The notes under the pieces: model-generated
Seen by the model: the letters and a program-made list of their open reading frames with translations, nothing else
Told to the model about the DNA's origin: nothing
The model's database searches: none
Shown: piece after piece, positions 8,206-17,529 of the stretch
Layout: each line of letters starts with the position of its first letter
How positions within the stretch are numbered: the first letter of the stretch is position 1
Program-made: the position numbers and the translations under genes
Assembly: GCF_024137025.1 (NCBI RefSeq)
Contig: NZ_JAMYJR010000013.1
Span: forward strand, 248,001 to 312,000
Length of the DNA: 64,000 nt
Direction: 5' to 3'
Source: Paractinoplanes aksuensis
Lineage (GTDB): Bacteria; Actinomycetota; Actinomycetes; Mycobacteriales; Micromonosporaceae

Positions 8206-11200
8206 TCAGCAGCGGGTCGGGGCGAGGGCGAAGTTCTCGACCTTCGGCTCGGCCGGGGCCACCTTCGTCGTCCGGGTCTGCGGCTTGTAGCCGTCCTTGG
8301 CGGCGATCATCGTGAGCGGGTTGTTGCGCTTGTCGAGCCAGTGCGCGTACTGACCCTGGGCGTCCGTGGCGAACGTGAGCGACGTCGCCCACGAGTCGAC
8401 CTGCACGGTGGCGCCGGCCAGCGGAGCCCCCGTGCCGTTGCAGGGAGCGCTGGAGACCGTGCCCATCAGCTTGGCCCACGTCTTCGGGGGCAGCGCGTTG
8501 AGCGTGACGCCGACCGGAGCCACGGTGTACGGGGTGTTCTCCTTGATACCGACCGAACCGGTGTACGTGCCCGGCTGGTCGACGGCGGCGGTGATCCCGA
8601 CCGTGACCGTCAGCTTCTTGCCGGGGGCCAGCGTGGCCTCCGACTTGTCGAGCGTCATCCAGCTGACGTCACCGGCCGCGCCGCACTCCTCGAGACCGGG
8701 CAGAACCTCGCCGCTGGTGGTCGGGTTGAAGCCGCCCGACGAGCCGCCGACCTTGTAGAAGCCGCACGCCGCCGCCCCGCGGTAGCGGGCCGTGTTGGCG
8801 TTGGGCAGCGCGGCCCAGGCGCCGGCGGCCGGGTCGTACGCGAAACCGGCGTTGGTCACCGCGCCGCCCTGCACGCCACCCACGACGAGCAGCCGGCCGT
8901 TGGCCGCGGCGTACGAGCTGGCCCACTGGTCGGCCGGGGCGTCGGCGATCGCGGTCCACGAGCCGGTGCCGGGGTCGAACGAGTAGCTTGCCTTCTGCGA
9001 GGCGGCGCCGTCGTTGCCGCCGGTGCAGTAGAGGACACCGTCGATGCCGCCGCACGAGGCGAAGCCGACTGACTTCGGGTAGTCGGCCACGGTCTCCCAG
9101 CTGTCGCTGCCCAGGTCGTAGCGCACGACGTCGTTCGACATCGGCGTGCAGTCGGCCGTCGTGCAGCCGGCCACCGCGTACAGCTTGCCGTCGACCACGG
9201 CCTGACCCGCCGCCGAGCGCGGCGCCGGGTTGTCGGCCTTGCGGGTCCAGGCGTCCGCCTCCGGGTCGTACGCCCAGGTGGTGGCGGCCGGTCCGGCCGG
9301 GCCCCAGCCGCCGGTGGCGACGATCTGGCCCTCGAGCACGCCCACGGTGAGCGCGCTGCGGGCCTCGGGCAGGTCGGCGATCGGCGTCCAGGCCTGGGCG
9401 ACCGGGTCGTAGACGTGGTTCGCCTTGTAGGCCGCGGTGCCGTTGGTGCCACCCAGCGAGTAGACCTTGCCGTCCAGGGTGACGACCCGGTTGTCCATCA
9501 CGACCTGCGGGTACTCGCCGATGGTGGTCCACGGGTCGGCCAGCGGGCCCTGGGGGGCGACGGCGGCCGCCTTGAAGGACGTCTTCGAGGCGTACGAGAC
9601 CGAGGTGCTGATCCGCTGGGCCGGAGCCCCCGGCGCGCCGAGGATCTCGCCCAACGAGGTGCGGGAGCCGTCGGCCTTCAACATGTCGAAGCTGCCGTTG
9701 CGCTCGGACAGCTTCACCTCGACCGGCCGGGTGCCGGTGTTGGTGACCGTGAACTTCTTGGCCGCGCTGCCGTCCGGCATCCGCACGTCCGCGCCGACCG
9801 TGGCCGGGGTGACCGCGAGCTGCCCGGCGCCGAGCTCGAAGGCGGCGGTGGTGGTCCAGTCAGCCTCGACATCGACCGTGTCGGTGTCCGTGGAGTAGTT
9901 GTCGGCCGTGGCCTCGTAGGTGCGCGAGCCGGGCTTGGCCAGCAGCCAGAAGAACCCGTCCGGCAGGGCGGTGTCGTCCGGGGTGGCGACCGTCGTGACC
10001 TTCACGGCGGCGTCGTTCTTGTCGGTGACGGTGGCGCCGTTGACGTAACCGCCGGTGTTGCCGTCCTTGACGTGACCCACGACCAGGCCGCCGTCGGCCG
10101 GGACGCACTCGAGCTGGCCCACCAGCACGTTGTCGACCTTCCACCACCAGGCGTACGAGCCGTCGTAGTAGTGGAACCGCACCTGGACCTTCGACTGGCC
10201 CGCGGCCTGCGGGATCGCGATCGAAGTGCGCTTCGGGCCGGGCACGCTGGCCGTCTGCTTGAGCACGTTGGTCCAGGTGGCGCCGCCGTCGAGGCTGAGG
10301 TCGACGTCGCCCGTCTCCTCGCCGTACTGGCGGTACTCCTGGTCGAACCGGATCACCGGCGCCGCCACCCCGGTCAGGTCGACGACGGGGCTGACCAGCG
10401 AGGTGTCCTGGGTGTGACCGGAGCCGTAGCCGTCGCTGTCGATGATGGCGAAGCCGCCGTCACCACCGGTGTTGTTGCCACGCTGCTTGACGTCGGTGAA
10501 CTTCCAGGTCTGACCCTCACCGGCGTCGTCGACCACGGTCCAGCCGCTCGGGGCGGTGGTGCCGTCGAACGACTGGAAGTCGCCCTTGGTCGAGTTCTCG
10601 TAGCCGGGGGCCAGCGTGCAGTCGTCCTGCGAGGCGGGCACGGCCACGTTCTGGGTGACGTTCTTCGACCCGACAACCACGTCCTTGGTCACCGGTTGGT
10701 AGCCCGGGTACTGCGAGGTGTAGGTGATTTTGTACGTCGAACCGGCCGGCACCTTGAAGCTGTAGCGCCCGTTGGACGGGGTCGTGTAGTCGGAGACGCC
10801 GCCCGGTCCGGCCACCGTCACCTTGGCGTACAGCGGCCAGCCGTGGCCGGAGCCGTCGGTCACCGCGCCGCCCACCGATACGGTCGGCACCGCGGCCAGC
10901 GCCACGTTCAGGGTGGTGGTCCGGTCGGCGGTGACGCTCGCGGCCACGGTCTTGGCCGAGTAGCCGTACGCGGCCACGGTGACCTGGTAGTCACCGGCCG
11001 GCAGCCGCGTCGAGTACGTACCGTCACTGCCCGCCGAGAGCTCCCGGTCGGCCGCCCCGGTCAGGGTCAGCGTCGCGTTGGCGACCGCCGCGCCCGTGGC
11101 CGCGTCGGTCACCTTGCCGGCCAGCGTGCCCGAGTCGCCGGTGGGCGCCTGGGAGATCAGCTCGAGCGCGTCGAGCCGGCCCTCGCCGAACACGTTGTTG

Positions 11201-12567
11201 TCGTCGGCGCTGCCTCCGCACTGGCTGTTGTCGCTGTCGATCGCGGTGCCGTCGAGCAGCGCGCGGGTGGCGGCGACGTCACCGACCAGGGCCGGCGCGG
11301 CCGACCACAGCAGCGCGACCGCGCCCGCCAGGTGCGGCGTGGCCATCGACGTGCCGCTGATGCTGTTGTAGCCGTTGCCGGGCCAGGTCGAGCGGACGTT
11401 GACGCCGGGCGCCGAGACGTTGGGCTTGAGCTCGCCGTTCTGCCCCGCGCCGCGGCCCGAGAAGCCGGCGATGGTGTTGTCCACGCCGTACGCGCCGACC
11501 GAGTAGTTGCTGACCAGGCTGCCCGGCGAGCCGCTGCTTTGACAGCTGGGCCCGCTGTTGCCGTTGGCGAACACCCCGAAGATGCCGGAGGCCGTCCAGG
11601 CCGTCGTGATGTCCTCCATGAAGGGCTCGTTCGACGGGTTGATCGTGCCCCAGGAGTTGTTGATGACGTTGGGCCGCTTGCTCGCGTCCGGGTTGGCCCC
11701 GGCCGAGTCGGTCGGCTCCAGCATCCACTGACCCGACTCCACCAGCGCGGTGTCGGACGGGCAGCAGCCGTTGGCGGTGATCCACCGTACGCCCGGCGCC
11801 ACGCCGACCTGATTGGCCCCGTCCGCGCCGGCCATCGTGCCCATCGTGTGGGTGCCGTGACCGTCGGCGTCGCACGGAGCGCCGGAGCAGGCGCCGGCCG
11901 CGTCGAACCAGTTGTAGTCGTGGGTGAAGGTGCCGTCGCCGTTGTTGCCCCGGTAGGAGCCGACGAGCGCCGGGTGGTCGAACTGGACGCCGCTGTCGAT
12001 GCTGGCGACGGTGATGCCCTCGCCGGTGCTGCCGTACTGCGACCAGACGTCGTCGGCGTTGATGTTGGCGATGCCCCACTCGACGGCGGCCGCCGCCTTC
12101 TGCTGGACGCCCTCGACGACCTTGGGCTTCTCGACCTTGACCGGCGCGTAGAGGCCCTCGACCTCGGGCCGCGCGGCCAGGCTCTGCACCAGCTGGGGCG
12201 AGCCCTTGCTCACCTTGATGGCGTTGGTGGCCCAGAACGTCTGATAGACCGCGCCGCCCTTGTCGAGCTCGGCCCGGACCCCGGACTGGCTGCTCGCGGC
12301 CGACTTCTTCAGGGCCGCGGCCACGGCCGTACCCCGCTCGTCCCAGTCCTTGATCTTGCTGGCGGCGCCCAGGTCGGCGCGGGCGCCGAACCTGATCCAG
12401 AAGTCGCCGCCCCCGCGCTCGGCCATCTGGGCCGCGAGCTCGGGCCTGATTTTGTCTTTGGGGGCCGCGGCCTGGGCGCCGGCGCCAGTCGCGACCGACC
12501 CGGCCACGGCAAGCAGTATCGCCATGCCCGCACCGATCAGCCGTCGGTGATGTGGACCTGTTGCCAT
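8206..12567 (-). CDS. Large secreted S8 subtilase with carboxypeptidase-regulatory-like and kelch domains
   Basis: 1453 residues; AAGGAG precedes the ATG at 12567. Signal peptide at 1-34, then a propeptide-like region. The S8 domain carries the triad Asp191 (VASIDSGV), His237 (DGHGTH) and Ser407 (SGTSMATPHLAG), with oxyanion Asn337. This is the bacillopeptidase F-like layout. Downstream are two CarboxypepD_reg-like beta domains (SGTLAGKVTDAATGAAVANA and relatives) and a MAM/jelly-roll-like segment with WKFTDVKQRG. Another regulatory-like domain, an Ig-like strand region and about five kelch repeats (motifs such as GKVYSLGG, GQIVATGG, GRLLVVGG) follow, then a final carboxypeptidase-regulatory domain. 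No sortase signal or transmembrane anchor is visible, so it is probably fully secreted. The kelch propeller may bind substrate or cell wall (inference). The operon is monocistronic, bounded by terminators. Confidence 0.92.
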   Translation of the reverse strand: MATGPHHRRLIGAGMAILLAVAGSVATGAGAQAAAPKDKIRPELAAQMAERGGGDFWIRFGARADLGAASKIKDWDERGTAVAAALKKSAASSQSGVRAELDKGGAVYQTFWATNAIKVSKGSPQLVQSLAARPEVEGLYAPVKVEKPKVVEGVQQKAAAAVEWGIANINADDVWSQYGSTGEGITVASIDSGVQFDHPALVGSYRGNNGDGTFTHDYNWFDAAGACSGAPCDADGHGTHTMGTMAGADGANQVGVAPGVRWITANGCCPSDTALVESGQWMLEPTDSAGANPDASKRPNVINNSWGTINPSNEPFMEDITTAWTASGIFGVFANGNSGPSCQSSGSPGSLVSNYSVGAYGVDNTIAGFSGRGAGQNGELKPNVSAPGVNVRSTWPGNGYNSISGTSMATPHLAGAVALLWSAAPALVGDVAATRALLDGTAIDSDNSQCGGSADDNNVFGEGRLDALELISQAPTGDSGTLAGKVTDAATGAAVANATLTLTGAADRELSAGSDGTYSTRLPAGDYQVTVAAYGYSAKTVAASVTADRTTTLNVALAAVPTVSVGGAVTDGSGHGWPLYAKVTVAGPGGVSDYTTPSNGRYSFKVPAGSTYKITYTSQYPGYQPVTKDVVVGSKNVTQNVAVPASQDDCTLAPGYENSTKGDFQSFDGTTAPSGWTVVDDAGEGQTWKFTDVKQRGNNTGGDGGFAIIDSDGYGSGHTQDTSLVSPVVDLTGVAAPVIRFDQEYRQYGEETGDVDLSLDGGATWTNVLKQTASVPGPKRTSIAIPQAAGQSKVQVRFHYYDGSYAWWWKVDNVLVGQLECVPADGGLVVGHVKDGNTGGYVNGATVTDKNDAAVKVTTVATPDDTALPDGFFWLLAKPGSRTYEATADNYSTDTDTVDVEADWTTTAAFELGAGQLAVTPATVGADVRMPDGSAAKKFTVTNTGTRPVEVKLSERNGSFDMLKADGSRTSLGEILGAPGAPAQRISTSVSYASKTSFKAAAVAPQGPLADPWTTIGEYPQVVMDNRVVTLDGKVYSLGGTNGTAAYKANHVYDPVAQAWTPIADLPEARSALTVGVLEGQIVATGGWGPAGPAATTWAYDPEADAWTRKADNPAPRSAAGQAVVDGKLYAVAGCTTADCTPMSNDVVRYDLGSDSWETVADYPKSVGFASCGGIDGVLYCTGGNDGAASQKASYSFDPGTGSWTAIADAPADQWASSYAAANGRLLVVGGVQGGAVTNAGFAYDPAAGAWAALPNANTARYRGAAACGFYKVGGSSGGFNPTTSGEVLPGLEECGAAGDVSWMTLDKSEATLAPGKKLTVTVGITAAVDQPGTYTGSVGIKENTPYTVAPVGVTLNALPPKTWAKLMGTVSSAPCNGTGAPLAGATVQVDSWATSLTFATDAQGQYAHWLDKRNNPLTMIAAKDGYKPQTRTTKVAPAEPKVENFALAPTRC

Positions 12568-12633
12568 TCCATCTCCTTCGAGGCGGCCCGGGATCGGGCC
12601 GTGGTGAGGAGAAGCAGGGTGAGCCCCTGCCCC

Positions 12634-12663
12634 GGGCGGGCCGGCGGGTCACGCCGGCCGCCC
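12634..12663 (-). terminator. Terminator hairpin after the sugar operon
   Basis: Arms GGGCGGGCCGGCG (12634-12646) and CGCCGGCCGCCC (12652-12663) pair with one bulge, 70 bases beyond the isomerase-like stop on the minus strand. A smaller hairpin GCAGGG/CCCTGC (12614-12630) lies just upstream of the subtilase ribosome site. The rest of the 164-bp gap should hold the subtilase promoter, but no clear -35/-10 pair was seen. Confidence 0.6.
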
Positions 12664-12731
12664 GAACTGAACGCTAGGATCCACAGATTTCGATGCTCAA
12701 CCATCCCGCCGAGCAATACGTGAGCAGTTCG

Positions 12732-14369
12732 TCAGCAGGTTGCGTCGCCGATGAGGTGCACCTGGACGCCCAGCGCCGACAGGAAGGCGGCCTTCGCCGC
12801 CAGCGCCTTGTCGGCCGTGGCGGCGTCGGGGGCGTACGCGACGTTGAGGTGGTTCGCCTTGTGGCGGGCCATGAACTGGTCGCGGGAAACGCCGTGCAGC
12901 ACCGCGTGCATGATGGGCCAGGCCGGGGTGGTGGCCTGCGAGCGGCGCTCGGACTCCTCGGCCGGCAGGGCGACGGCGGTGGCCCGGCCCAGATCGGCCT
13001 GCACAGTGTCGTCCTGCACGAAGATCCGGCTCCAGACGACCTCGCCCGGCTTGCTGATGCCTTTGATGGTCGAGCCGCCCAGCGGGAAGTAGACCGGGTC
13101 CTGCCGCCGGCCCACCGCCTCGGCGTAGCCGGTCGCGAAGTGCGACGGCGGCACGGATCCGGAGATCTCCCACACCCAGACGAACTCGCCGTCGTACTCC
13201 TCGCCCCAGCGCACGTCGTGCAGCGTGGTCGCCGGGTCCAGGCCCATCGCGGTCCACAGCCGGTTGGTGACCAGCGCGTCCACCGCCACGCCCTCGTCGG
13301 CCTCGTTGAAGTGGGGCAGCGGCACGCCGTCCCAGAGCACGCGAGTGCCGTCGCGCGAGGTGACCGGCGGGCGGTCGGCGTTGTTGAGCAGACCCTCGGC
13401 CAGGTCGGAGGCGGGGGAGAGGTCCTTGAGGCCCTGCTGGTATTGGATGCCCACGGCGTCCAGGCCGTAGTCGTCGCTGATCCGCAGCGCGGCCACGTAC
13501 ATCTTGTACTGCCAGCGCAGCTGCGCCTCGGTCAGTTCGGTCGCCTCGTCCGTACCCAGGTCGAACTTCATGCCTCTGGCCGTCAGCCACGCCCCGACCG
13601 CGTCGGCCTCGGCGTCGGGCACCCGCTGCATCTCGGCCCAGAGCGCGCTCTGCGACAGGCGCTCCTTGTAGATGCCGAGCGGGTTCAGCAGCTCGTCGTC
13701 GATGATCGCGTTGTACATGCCCATGCAACCCTCGTCGAAGACGCCGATGATGGCCTTGTCGGCGAGCAGTTCCGCGGCCAGCGCCCGGCCGAGTGTGGTC
13801 TCGGCCGTTTCCTCGAGAGCAGGCAGATTGCGTACGTGGGAAAGGTCGTGCTCGATCGCGCCGGACTCGACCCAGCTGCGCAGGCCGGCCCGGAACCAGT
13901 CGTCGGTGAAGTCGACCGACCAGATCGTCGAGTACGCGACGCCCATCTTGGCCAGTCCCGCGTTCACGCCGAGCAGACCGACCAGGCCCGGCCAGTCGCC
14001 GGCGAAGTTGGCCACCGTGAGGATCGGGCCTTGATGCGTACGCAATCCGGCCAGCACATGATGGCTGTACTGCCACACCGCCTCGGCCACGATCAGCGGC
14101 GCCCCGGGCGGGATCGACTTGAACACCTCGAGGCCCATCCGCTGGCTGTCGATGAACCCGTGGCCCTTCTTTTCCTCGTACGGGTGGGCCCGGCGCACGG
14201 CCCAGCCGAGCTCGGCCAAGGCGGCCGTGACGGCGGCCTCCATCTGCTGCTGGATAGGCCACCCGGCCCGGTTGGCCGCGGGGCGCAGGTCGCCGCTGGC
14301 GATCAGGTAGGCGGTGCGGGGCTCGGCGGCGGGCCGCGACGGTGCGGCGGGGAGGGTGTAAGTGCTCAT
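12732..14369 (-). CDS. L-fucose/L-arabinose isomerase-like protein
   Basis: 545 residues starting at ATG 14369, with GGAGG five bases upstream. It resembles the fucose/arabinose isomerase superfamily: an N-terminal nucleotide-like fold (AYLIASGDLRP), LTVANFAGDWPGLVGLLGVN, IIGVFDEGCMGMYNAII, and Glu/Asp/His residues that could hold the metal (FDEGCMGM, EYDGEFVW). It carries none of the classic LacI or kinase motifs. The ATG overlaps the stop of the FGGY kinase (ATGA), so the pair is translationally coupled and probably converts an aldose to a ketose that the kinase phosphorylates. The exact sugar is not readable from sequence. It is the last gene of the minus-strand operon. Confidence 0.75.
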   Translation of the reverse strand: MSTYTLPAAPSRPAAEPRTAYLIASGDLRPAANRAGWPIQQQMEAAVTAALAELGWAVRRAHPYEEKKGHGFIDSQRMGLEVFKSIPPGAPLIVAEAVWQYSHHVLAGLRTHQGPILTVANFAGDWPGLVGLLGVNAGLAKMGVAYSTIWSVDFTDDWFRAGLRSWVESGAIEHDLSHVRNLPALEETAETTLGRALAAELLADKAIIGVFDEGCMGMYNAIIDDELLNPLGIYKERLSQSALWAEMQRVPDAEADAVGAWLTARGMKFDLGTDEATELTEAQLRWQYKMYVAALRISDDYGLDAVGIQYQQGLKDLSPASDLAEGLLNNADRPPVTSRDGTRVLWDGVPLPHFNEADEGVAVDALVTNRLWTAMGLDPATTLHDVRWGEEYDGEFVWVWEISGSVPPSHFATGYAEAVGRRQDPVYFPLGGSTIKGISKPGEVVWSRIFVQDDTVQADLGRATAVALPAEESERRSQATTPAWPIMHAVLHGVSRDQFMARHKANHLNVAYAPDAATADKALAAKAAFLSALGVQVHLIGDATC

Positions 14370-15796
14370 GGGGTCCTCCGTTGGCGGGTGGCGAGCGTGT
14401 GGGCGATGCTGCGGGTGGCGGGGTAGAGGTCTCGGTAGAGCGCGTACAACTCGTCGTAATCGTTGGCGTGGCGGGGATCCGGCTCGACGATCTCGGCGGG
14501 CGGGTTCCAGGCGTTGATGTCTTTGTCGCCGGCGGCCAGGAACGCGGCGCCGTAGGCCGCGCCGGTCGTCACGCGGGGCACGACCTGGGCCAGACCGGTG
14601 ACGTCGGAGACGATGCGCGTCCACAGTCCGCCCCGGGTGCCACCGCCGACCGCGACCACGCGGCGGATGCCGGCCTCCTTCAGGGCCTCGACGTTGTGCC
14701 GTACGCCGAACGCCGTTGCCTCCAAGGCCGCGCGGTACAGGTCGCCGCGGGTGTGGTCGAGCGTCAACCCGGCGATCACGCCGCGGGCGTCGGGGTCCAT
14801 GACCGGCGTCCGCTCGCCGGCGAAATACGGCAGCATAAGCAGCCCTCGGGCGCCCGGACCGGATTCCTCGGCCTCCTGAAGCAGTTGGTCGTACGGAGCC
14901 TGGCTCAGATCGCGCAGCCAGGCCGTGATCGCGCCCGAGGTGGCCATGCCGCCGGCCAGGTTGCGGGTGCCCGGGAAGGCGCCGACCGTGCCCCACAGGG
15001 CCGGGTTGGTCAGCGGGCGGTCGACGGTCGCGATGAGGAACATCGTGGTGCCGTACATCAGCATCAGGTCGCCCGGGTTCTGCGCGCCGACACTGACCGC
15101 CTCGGTCCAGGCGTCGATCGTGCCGGTGATGACCGGGGTGCCGGCGGGAATGCCACCGATCGTCTCCCGCGTGACACCGGCGACGTCGCCGGGCCAGGCG
15201 AGCGGGGGCAGGTCCAGGCCGGGCGCGATCCGCTCGGCCCACGGGCGATACCAGTCGAGGGCGTGCGTGTCGAACAGCGGCGTGCACTGACTGGCCGAGT
15301 GGTAGTCGAGGGTGTACTCGCCGGTGAGCTGATGGACCAGCCACGACGCGGGCATGAAGAGCTTCTCGCCCACTTGCTCGTGTCGCGCGAGCCAAAGCAG
15401 TTTGGGGCCGACGGCCTGGGTCGAGAGCACCGAGCCACAACGTTCGAGGATCTCGTCGCCGAGCTCCTCGGTCAGCGCTTCGATCTCGGCCGTGGCGCGG
15501 GTGTCCACCCCGTACAGAATGGCTTTTCTCCGGGGCGTGCCTTTGCTGTCCGTGATCAGGACGCACGGGCCCATGCCGCTGACCCCGACTGCCTTGACCG
15601 TGACTCCGGTGGTGAGTTCCTCGGCGAGGGAGAGGAACTCGTTCCGCCAGACGGCGGCGTCCATCTCGACGTACCCCGGTCGCGGCCGTTCGACCTCGTG
15701 CTCGCGCACGGCTTGCCGGACGACGACGCCGTCGCTGTCGACGAGGACGCCTTTGCTGCTCGAGGTGCCGATGTCGACACCGAGGAAGAGGCTCAT
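14366..15796 (-). CDS. FGGY-family carbohydrate kinase
   Basis: 476 residues. The N-terminal ATPase loop LGVDIGTSSSKGVLVD and the C-terminal nucleotide site VVAVGGGTRGGLWTRIVSDV mark the FGGY fold (xylulokinase, gluconokinase or fuculokinase type). ISGMGP-type residues (VSGMGPCVL) and DAW in TGTIDAWTEAVS are in the right order. The length is normal. The ATG overlaps the stop of the LacI gene by 4 nt and its stop overlaps the isomerase-like start, so regulator, kinase and isomerase are co-translated. Substrate specificity cannot be assigned; a ketose made by the neighbour is the simplest guess. Confidence 0.87.
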   Translation of the reverse strand: MSLFLGVDIGTSSSKGVLVDSDGVVVRQAVREHEVERPRPGYVEMDAAVWRNEFLSLAEELTTGVTVKAVGVSGMGPCVLITDSKGTPRRKAILYGVDTRATAEIEALTEELGDEILERCGSVLSTQAVGPKLLWLARHEQVGEKLFMPASWLVHQLTGEYTLDYHSASQCTPLFDTHALDWYRPWAERIAPGLDLPPLAWPGDVAGVTRETIGGIPAGTPVITGTIDAWTEAVSVGAQNPGDLMLMYGTTMFLIATVDRPLTNPALWGTVGAFPGTRNLAGGMATSGAITAWLRDLSQAPYDQLLQEAEESGPGARGLLMLPYFAGERTPVMDPDARGVIAGLTLDHTRGDLYRAALEATAFGVRHNVEALKEAGIRRVVAVGGGTRGGLWTRIVSDVTGLAQVVPRVTTGAAYGAAFLAAGDKDINAWNPPAEIVEPDPRHANDYDELYALYRDLYPATRSIAHTLATRQRRTP

Positions 15797-16761
15797 CTCT
15801 GCTCCACCGCTCGCAGGACCACGGTCTTGGCCGGGCTGGTGTCGCCGCCGATGCGTTCCAGCAGCAGGGTGGCTGCGGCCTCACCCAGCTCCCGGGCCGG
15901 GACGTCGACGACCCGGATGCCGCGCCGGCCGAACGACGCGAACGGCAGATCGCCGAAGACGGCCAGCCCGAAGCCCGGGGGGTCCAGCCCGGCGTCGTGC
16001 AGGGCGTCGAGGGCGCCCGCGGCCATCAGGTTGTTGGCCACGACGGCGGCGTCGGGCGGATCGGGCAGTGCCAGGAGCTCGGCCATGGCCTGCCGGCCGC
16101 CCTCGACCCGGTAGTCGGCGTAGCGCAACAGGTCGTCCAGGTAGGCCGACCCGGTGTGCCGGGTCGCGGCCTGACGCCAACCGGCCATGCGGAGTTGCGC
16201 GGTCTCGACCGAGACGGGCCCGGTGATGCAGGCGACCCGCGTGTAACCGGCCGCGAACAACGATTCCGCGGCCGACCGGCCACCGGCGCGGTTGTCGACG
16301 GTGACCGCGTCGACGTCGGCCCGAGCCAGGCTGCGATCGACGGCGACCACCGGCCGCTGATGCGAGACGAGTCGGCCGACATCGCTGGCGTCGTCGGCCG
16401 GAGCGAGGATGACGCCGGCCATGTGCTCGGCGACGGCGATGTCGAGATAGGTGGCCTCGCGTTCCGGGTCCTCGTCGGTGTTGCACAGGACGACCGAGTA
16501 ACCGGCGGCGCTGGCCCGGTTCTCGACGCCGCGGGCGAGCGCGGTGAAGAACGGGTTCTCGATGTCCGGGATGATCAGTCCGATCACGGCCGAACGCCGT
16601 CCCCGCAACCGGCTGGCGGTCCGGTTGGGGGTGAAGGCCAGAGCTTCGGCCGCGGCCCGCACGAGCCGCTCGGACTCGGCGGATACTCTGGCGCCGTTGA
16701 GGACGCGGCTGACTGTTGAGGTAGAGACGCCTGCTCGGGCCGCCACCTCGTAGATCGTCAC
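15793..16761 (-). CDS. LacI-family transcriptional regulator (operon member)
   Basis: 322 residues from the GTG at 16761, chosen because the helix-turn-helix begins immediately (VTIYEVAARAGVSTSTVSRV) and because this GTG overlaps the preceding TGA as GTGA. The periplasmic-binding-type effector domain follows (VIGLIIPDIENPFFTALARG, VVLCNTDEDPE). It is a close paralogue of the LacI protein at 20763-21725; long stretches such as IPDIENPFFTALARGVE are the same in both. It sits inside the transport/catabolic operon, so it is likely feedback-regulated. No palindrome was found directly at its own start. Confidence 0.9.
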   Translation of the reverse strand: MTIYEVAARAGVSTSTVSRVLNGARVSAESERLVRAAAEALAFTPNRTASRLRGRRSAVIGLIIPDIENPFFTALARGVENRASAAGYSVVLCNTDEDPEREATYLDIAVAEHMAGVILAPADDASDVGRLVSHQRPVVAVDRSLARADVDAVTVDNRAGGRSAAESLFAAGYTRVACITGPVSVETAQLRMAGWRQAATRHTGSAYLDDLLRYADYRVEGGRQAMAELLALPDPPDAAVVANNLMAAGALDALHDAGLDPPGFGLAVFGDLPFASFGRRGIRVVDVPARELGEAAATLLLERIGGDTSPAKTVVLRAVEQR

Positions 16762-17519
16762 CACGCGCGGTCGTATTCGGGTTTCCGTACACCGGCCTGC
16801 TGGACGTCGCCGGGTTGTCCACAGTCGGCGCTTGTCCACAGGCTGTCGTCCGAAGATCGCTCACAATCGGCAGAATGGGCCGTGGCCGGGGGCCCCCAAG
16901 GGAGGGCGGGGTCTGACTTGGTCCTGGCGGCCGTGCGGGCGTTCTGGCGGGCGTCGATCTCGGCCAGCAAGTTCGCGGTCTGCCGGGCGGCGATCGTCAG
17001 CAGCAGCGGGGCGACGATCAGCGCCAGTACGCCGGCCGAGGCCACCGCGGCGAACCCGGCCAGCACAGTCAACGCAGTCAGCGTCACCGCCCACGAGGGG
17101 CGGTACGCGGCGAGTATCGACCCGCCGCGTACCGCAGCCAGGCCACGCTTGCCCCGAACCGCACCGTAGGCGAGCGCATAAGGCCCGACGATCACGACAG
17201 CCGCAGCCGGCAGCACGCCCCACGGGGCGAGCAGGGCCAGACCGGCGGCCGACAACAACAACGCCAGTACCGGATCCGGGCGGCGCAGAGCACCCCGTTC
17301 TCCGTTGGCGACCCCCGCGGCGAACGAGGCCACGCTGGTCAGCGCGAGCATCAGCGGCAGGACCGTGGCTGCGGCCAGCCAGCCCGGGGCCCCGCCGAGA
17401 AGGGCGGCTGCGAGCGGGGCGGCCGACAGCAGGGTCAGCGCGCCGGCCGCCAACGTACGGGGAAGCTCGTGCCAGAACGCCGTGGCGCCGGACCAGGTCT
17501 CTTTGACCAACACATCCAT
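16758..17519 (-). CDS. Multi-pass membrane protein of the sugar operon
   Basis: 253 residues; GAGGGG lies nine bases before ATG 17519. About five hydrophobic spans cover residues 20-190 (ALTLLSAAPLAAALLG, GLALLAPWGVLPAAAVVIVG, FAAVASAGVLALIVAPLLL). The layout and operon place recall YesL/DUF624 proteins that accompany sugar ABC importers, but no decisive motif was seen. The last ~50 residues are hydrophilic and low in recognisable motifs, and that DNA also lies just upstream of the LacI start, so it may double as a regulatory region. The stop overlaps the LacI GTG. Confidence 0.6.
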   Translation of the reverse strand: MDVLVKETWSGATAFWHELPRTLAAGALTLLSAAPLAAALLGGAPGWLAAATVLPLMLALTSVASFAAGVANGERGALRRPDPVLALLLSAAGLALLAPWGVLPAAAVVIVGPYALAYGAVRGKRGLAAVRGGSILAAYRPSWAVTLTALTVLAGFAAVASAGVLALIVAPLLLTIAARQTANLLAEIDARQNARTAARTKSDPALPWGPPATAHSADCERSSDDSLWTSADCGQPGDVQQAGVRKPEYDRAW

Positions 17520-17529
17520 GGCGGACCCC

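Noticed and set aside
9415..12723. 1102-codon plus-strand open frame
   Set aside because: Antisense shadow of the subtilase gene; Arg/Gly/Val-rich text with no domains, produced by high-GC third positions.
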